In this document: positions 5,671 to 8,107 of the stretch, one piece after another | Numbering within the stretch: position 1 is the first letter of the stretch | Layout of the letters: each line of letters starts with the position of its first letter | DNA from: Candidatus Aerophobota bacterium | Lineage (GTDB): Bacteria > Aerophobota > Aerophobia > Aerophobales > B3-G15 | Direction: 5' to 3' | Length of the DNA stretch: 8,107 nucleotides | Assembly (NCBI GenBank): GCA_003648845.1 | Contig: QMQA01000042.1 | Coordinates: 1-8,107 of the forward strand | The notes under the pieces: model-generated | What the model was told of the DNA's origin: nothing | What the model saw: only the letters and a program-made list of their open reading frames with translations | The model's database searches: none | Program-made: the position numbers and the translations under genes

Positions 5671-7116
5671 CTATTTGAAATCTTTGTCGAAGGGAAACAT
5701 AGGCCGTTTTATATTCTTAAAAGGCAATCTGGACAGTATTTCATCAGAACATCCTTTAGTGAGAGCCAATATAGAACGTGCAGAGATTCTTTCATAAGCA
5801 TCCGAAAGGTAACCACTTTTTATAATTACAAGTTTTCTCTTTTCCGGTCTAATACCTAAATCTACCAACATTATAGGATCTATAATACTAATCCGCTTGG
5901 AGGTTATAATTATATCTAATTTTCTTGAACTAACTAAAACAAGATCTGCCTCTTGTTCTCCCCAACCTTCGATTACTTTTTTGGTAATGCACTCAATTTG
6001 CACCGGATCGGAATACACGGAATCCATTTTCCCTCCCAAAGATAGTTTGGTTTTTTTTCCTTTTCTTTTTTTACATTTTTCACACACTTCAGGATCAACA
6101 ACAGCCACAACCAATGGTCTCTGATTTAAAGAACTAATCTGGTCGTGCTTATTTAGCAAACGAATTAAGTTAGTATTGTCTCCTGGTGCACCTGCAGTAG
6201 GATTATCACCGGAATCCGAAAGAAACACAGGATAATTTTTGCTGTGAATCGCTTTTGTGATAGCCTCATCAGGAGGATAAGCTTCTGTACCGAAAGTAAA
6301 CTCACATCGATTTTCCCAAAATTTGTCCGCTAGCCATTTAGCTATCTCTGATGCTTTAGTTCTGTTATCTGATGTTATTACCACTGAACTTACACCATTT
6401 TCCGGCGTATCAGCCCAGGGAAAACCCAAAAAATATGACGCTGACAAAACATCGGGAGATTTCTCTGCTTGTCGCAAGTTTTCTATCATGGTTCTCATAG
6501 GCTCCACTTCAGTCATGGATTGTTCACCAGTAATAAGCATAGGCACTCTTTGATAGCACATCTCTATTTTTAGATCATTTTCTAAAACATACTTTGTAAG
6601 ATGTGCAACTCTCTCTCCTGTTTCTACAGCATCAATGTGGGGGGCAGTCCTAAATCCGACGAATGCATTTGCATTTTTCATCATTAAATCTGTAATAGTG
6701 GCATGCATATCTAAAGAACATATTATAGGAATAGTTTTAGGTACTATTCTCCGCAAATGTAATAGCAAATCACCCTCAGCATCTCCAATCTCTTTTACTC
6801 GCATAGATCCATGTAAAGCCAGGACTACAGCAGTTAAATCGGTCACATTTTTAATTCTCTCCACCAGTTCATTTTTAATCCTTAGGTAAAATCCCTTTTC
6901 CACTTCACCAAACGGTACAGCGTGGGCAAAAATCGTGGGTTCAACATCGTAATTTTTGTACTTCAAAAAAGTTGATATTATTCCCTTAACGGGGTCATAA
7001 AAATCTAAGTTTCTATATATCTCCTGTCCTCTAAATACTTGAAAATCGTCCTCGGTAGTTATAAGAGGTGTAAAAGTATTGGATTCATGGACAAATGCCC
7101 CAACAACTATTTTCAT
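5671..7116 (-). CDS. M81-family metallopeptidase (MlrC/microcystinase-like)
   Basis: This is a 481-residue protein with the M81 layout: an N-terminal DUF1485/MlrC domain (about 1-290) and the MlrC C-terminal domain (about 298-470). The opening MKIVVGAFVHESNTFTP is diagnostic. Likely zinc ligands are D136 and H138 in CSLDMHAT and H160 in RTAPHIDAVETGER. LALHGSM (99-105) is the other conserved active-site block. The C-domain marker SDSGDNPTAGAPGDNT (300-315) is present. Founding MlrC cleaves linearised microcystin, but most relatives are of unknown substrate and often sit beside ABC importers; small peptides or amide-bonded compounds are plausible. No signal peptide is seen, so it is probably cytoplasmic. 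The ATG at 7116 has AAAGGA 8 bases upstream. An odd lysine-rich patch with CxxC (VCEKCKKRKGKKTK, 344-357) replaces a usually small-residue segment. It lies downstream of a sugar-type permease gene and may share its transcript. Confidence 0.92.
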   Translation of the reverse strand: MKIVVGAFVHESNTFTPLITTEDDFQVFRGQEIYRNLDFYDPVKGIISTFLKYKNYDVEPTIFAHAVPFGEVEKGFYLRIKNELVERIKNVTDLTAVVLALHGSMRVKEIGDAEGDLLLHLRRIVPKTIPIICSLDMHATITDLMMKNANAFVGFRTAPHIDAVETGERVAHLTKYVLENDLKIEMCYQRVPMLITGEQSMTEVEPMRTMIENLRQAEKSPDVLSASYFLGFPWADTPENGVSSVVITSDNRTKASEIAKWLADKFWENRCEFTFGTEAYPPDEAITKAIHSKNYPVFLSDSGDNPTAGAPGDNTNLIRLLNKHDQISSLNQRPLVVAVVDPEVCEKCKKRKGKKTKLSLGGKMDSVYSDPVQIECITKKVIEGWGEQEADLVLVSSRKLDIIITSKRISIIDPIMLVDLGIRPEKRKLVIIKSGYLSDAYERISARSILALTKGCSDEILSRLPFKNIKRPMFPFDKDFK

Positions 7117-7166
7117 AATTATATCCTTTCAATTTTCGTATCAACATAGCCACTTACTGTATGACT

Positions 7167-7352
7167 CTACTTCGTAAGATACTTGAGAGGGCAATGTTTC
7201 ACGTTGGGTTTCGCCGATTTTTGCAAATTGTTTCCGACGATTTCTTCGGAATGTGACAAAGCCGCTTTTCGCTTCGGTCGCGCAACCAAAGCACACTCCC
7301 CTACTGCTTCTATCTCAATTCCACCTTTAACATGAGCCTCATAAATTTTCAA
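7167..7352 (-). CDS. Dubious 61-residue ORF of unlike composition
   Basis: I do not recognise this frame. It would start at TTG (7352) with AGGAG only 4 bases upstream, and encodes a basic peptide including ECALVARPKRKAALSHSEE. Its middle part uses GCG, CGA, CCG and TCG codons, unlike the AGA/AAA-rich neighbours, and the DNA at about 7205-7290 is visibly richer in G+C and in TTCG/CGAA words. There is no signal peptide or membrane segment. It may be a fragment of a lost gene or an inserted non-coding repeat rather than a functional gene. No other gene is seen in the permease-peptidase gap (7117-7405). Confidence 0.2.
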   Translation of the reverse strand: MKIYEAHVKGGIEIEAVGECALVARPKRKAALSHSEEIVGNNLQKSAKPNVKHCPLKYLTK

Positions 7353-7405
7353 GTTTCTCCTGCAAGTAAAATTTCCAATATTTTAGCTCATCTCTTGCTC
7401 TTTTA

Positions 7406-8107
7406 TTATTTATAAACCCCGATTAAACCCGTGACAAAATATCTCTTGAACACTAAAAATACTACTATAATAGGGAGAATGGTAATTAAGGTAGCCCCCA
7501 TCAAAGGACCCCAATGTACTTCCGTCATGCTTACAAAAGATTGAAGACGCACTGTCACGGGCATGCTTTTTGCGCTTTGCGTCAAGGTGAGTGCGAATAG
7601 AAACTCATTCCAAATAGCTCTGAACTGCAATATTAGCGTAGCAGCAATACCCGAACGCCCTACCGGAAGCAAAATTTTCCAGTAATAGCCTATTAAGCTA
7701 CACCCGTCTAATGCTGCTGCCTCCATTAGTTCACTGGGTACAGTAGCAAAGAAATTCCTTAGAATAAGGGTCGTAAATGGAATACCGTAAGCCGTGTGGA
7801 CCAACCACAAACCTGGTATAGTATCATAAAGTCCTAATCGCCTAATTATAAAGAAAAGTGGTATCAAAACGGTTTGATAAGGAATGTACATTCCAGACAA
7901 AAGCAAGAAATATACTGCAGTATCTCCTCTAAATTTAAATTGGGAGAAAGGATAAGCGGCCAGGGATCCTATAAAGGTCGAAATCAACATAGCTGGAAAA
8001 GCAAGCAAAGCACTATTAACCAAACCTCTTCTAATTTTATATAAACCCTCTTTGAAATTTTCGAGATAAACCTGAGAAGGAAATGATGTTACTTCCCATA
8101 TCTCCCG
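7406..8107 (-). CDS. Sugar-type ABC permease (MalG family), N-terminus beyond window
   Basis: The frame is open from the window edge for 233 codons, so the beginning is missing; full members have about 270-300 residues. The visible part begins REIWEVTSFPSQVYLENFKE, the periplasmic block that in this family precedes the NS-x-L membrane helix. The helices that follow are at about 31-52, 64-90, 100-118, 153-175 and 200-220. The EAA loop is at 129-149: EAAALDGCSLIGYYWKILLP, with E129, A130, A131 and G135 all present. The C-terminus KRYFVTGLIGVYK matches the family's typical ending. Such proteins pair with a MalF-type permease and a sugar-binding protein to import oligosaccharides or glycerol derivatives; those partners should lie just upstream, outside the window. 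Any TTG inside the visible part is not the true start. Confidence 0.93.
   Translation of the reverse strand, partial: REIWEVTSFPSQVYLENFKEGLYKIRRGLVNSALLAFPAMLISTFIGSLAAYPFSQFKFRGDTAVYFLLLSGMYIPYQTVLIPLFFIIRRLGLYDTIPGLWLVHTAYGIPFTTLILRNFFATVPSELMEAAALDGCSLIGYYWKILLPVGRSGIAATLILQFRAIWNEFLFALTLTQSAKSMPVTVRLQSFVSMTEVHWGPLMGATLITILPIIVVFLVFKRYFVTGLIGVYK

Noticed and set aside
5897..6889. Several plus-strand frames inside the peptidase gene
   Set aside because: They are antisense shadows of the M81 protein and show no ribosome sites or recognisable domains.
7367..7385. TAAAAT/ATTTTA dyad after the permease as a terminator
   Set aside because: The 6-bp stem is all A/T and has no T-run of note, so it is too weak to call.
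8021..8023. TTG as start of the MalG-type permease
   Set aside because: The frame is open to the window edge, and the upstream codons match the conserved family block before the first visible helix. The true start is therefore outside the window.
1..8107. CRISPR arrays, tRNA or rRNA genes, intact insertion sequences
   Set aside because: I saw no regularly spaced repeats, cloverleaf-like sequence with CCA-type end, ribosomal motifs, or transposase genes with terminal repeats.

Overview
All recognisable genes lie on the minus strand, so the window reads right to left. Base composition is AT-rich, with many AAA, ATA and AGA codons. Several starts appear to be TTG behind strong Shine-Dalgarno sequences. 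The ABC substrate-binding protein has a Sec signal peptide but no lipobox cysteine, which suggests a free periplasmic protein and so a two-membrane bacterium. The gene content (iron-type alcohol dehydrogenase, M81 peptidase, several ABC importers) would suit an uncultured anaerobe, but no marker gene is present and the phylum cannot be named.

There are two transcription units. The upstream (right-hand) unit holds the end of a MalG-type sugar ABC permease that enters from the window edge (7406-8107), a 289-base gap with a dubious 61-codon ORF of unlike composition, and an M81/MlrC-family metallopeptidase (5671-7116). A 320-base stretch without a convincing gene follows (5351-5670).

The second unit starts at a consensus sigma-70-type promoter (TTGACA, 16 bases, TATAAT; 5294-5321). 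This promoter is surrounded by palindromes: an 18-bp AT palindrome over the -10 box and a cluster of GTAAC/GTTAC words with a 12-bp palindrome just upstream of the -35 box. The genes are, in order: a GntR/FCD-family regulator (4551-5243), a membrane permease (3784-4461), an OpuCA-type ATPase with CBS domains (2655-3779), a second permease (1915-2658), an OpuCC/ProX-type binding protein (893-1840), and an iron-containing alcohol dehydrogenase that runs off the left edge (1-824).

The second unit looks like a complete quaternary-amine (betaine/choline/carnitine class) importer linked to an alcohol-oxidising enzyme, under a regulator type that usually senses small metabolites. The working reading is substrate-induced uptake followed by oxidation of an alcohol such as choline, analogous to Bacillus OpuB plus GbsB. 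It could still be ordinary osmoprotection. Regulatory structure is dense: the operator cluster, nested dyads between regulator and first permease, a 10-codon reading frame ending inside the binding-protein ribosome site, and a perfect 13-bp hairpin after the binding-protein gene. Nothing here is clearly a new class of system; the regulation and the dehydrogenase are the parts most worth checking.
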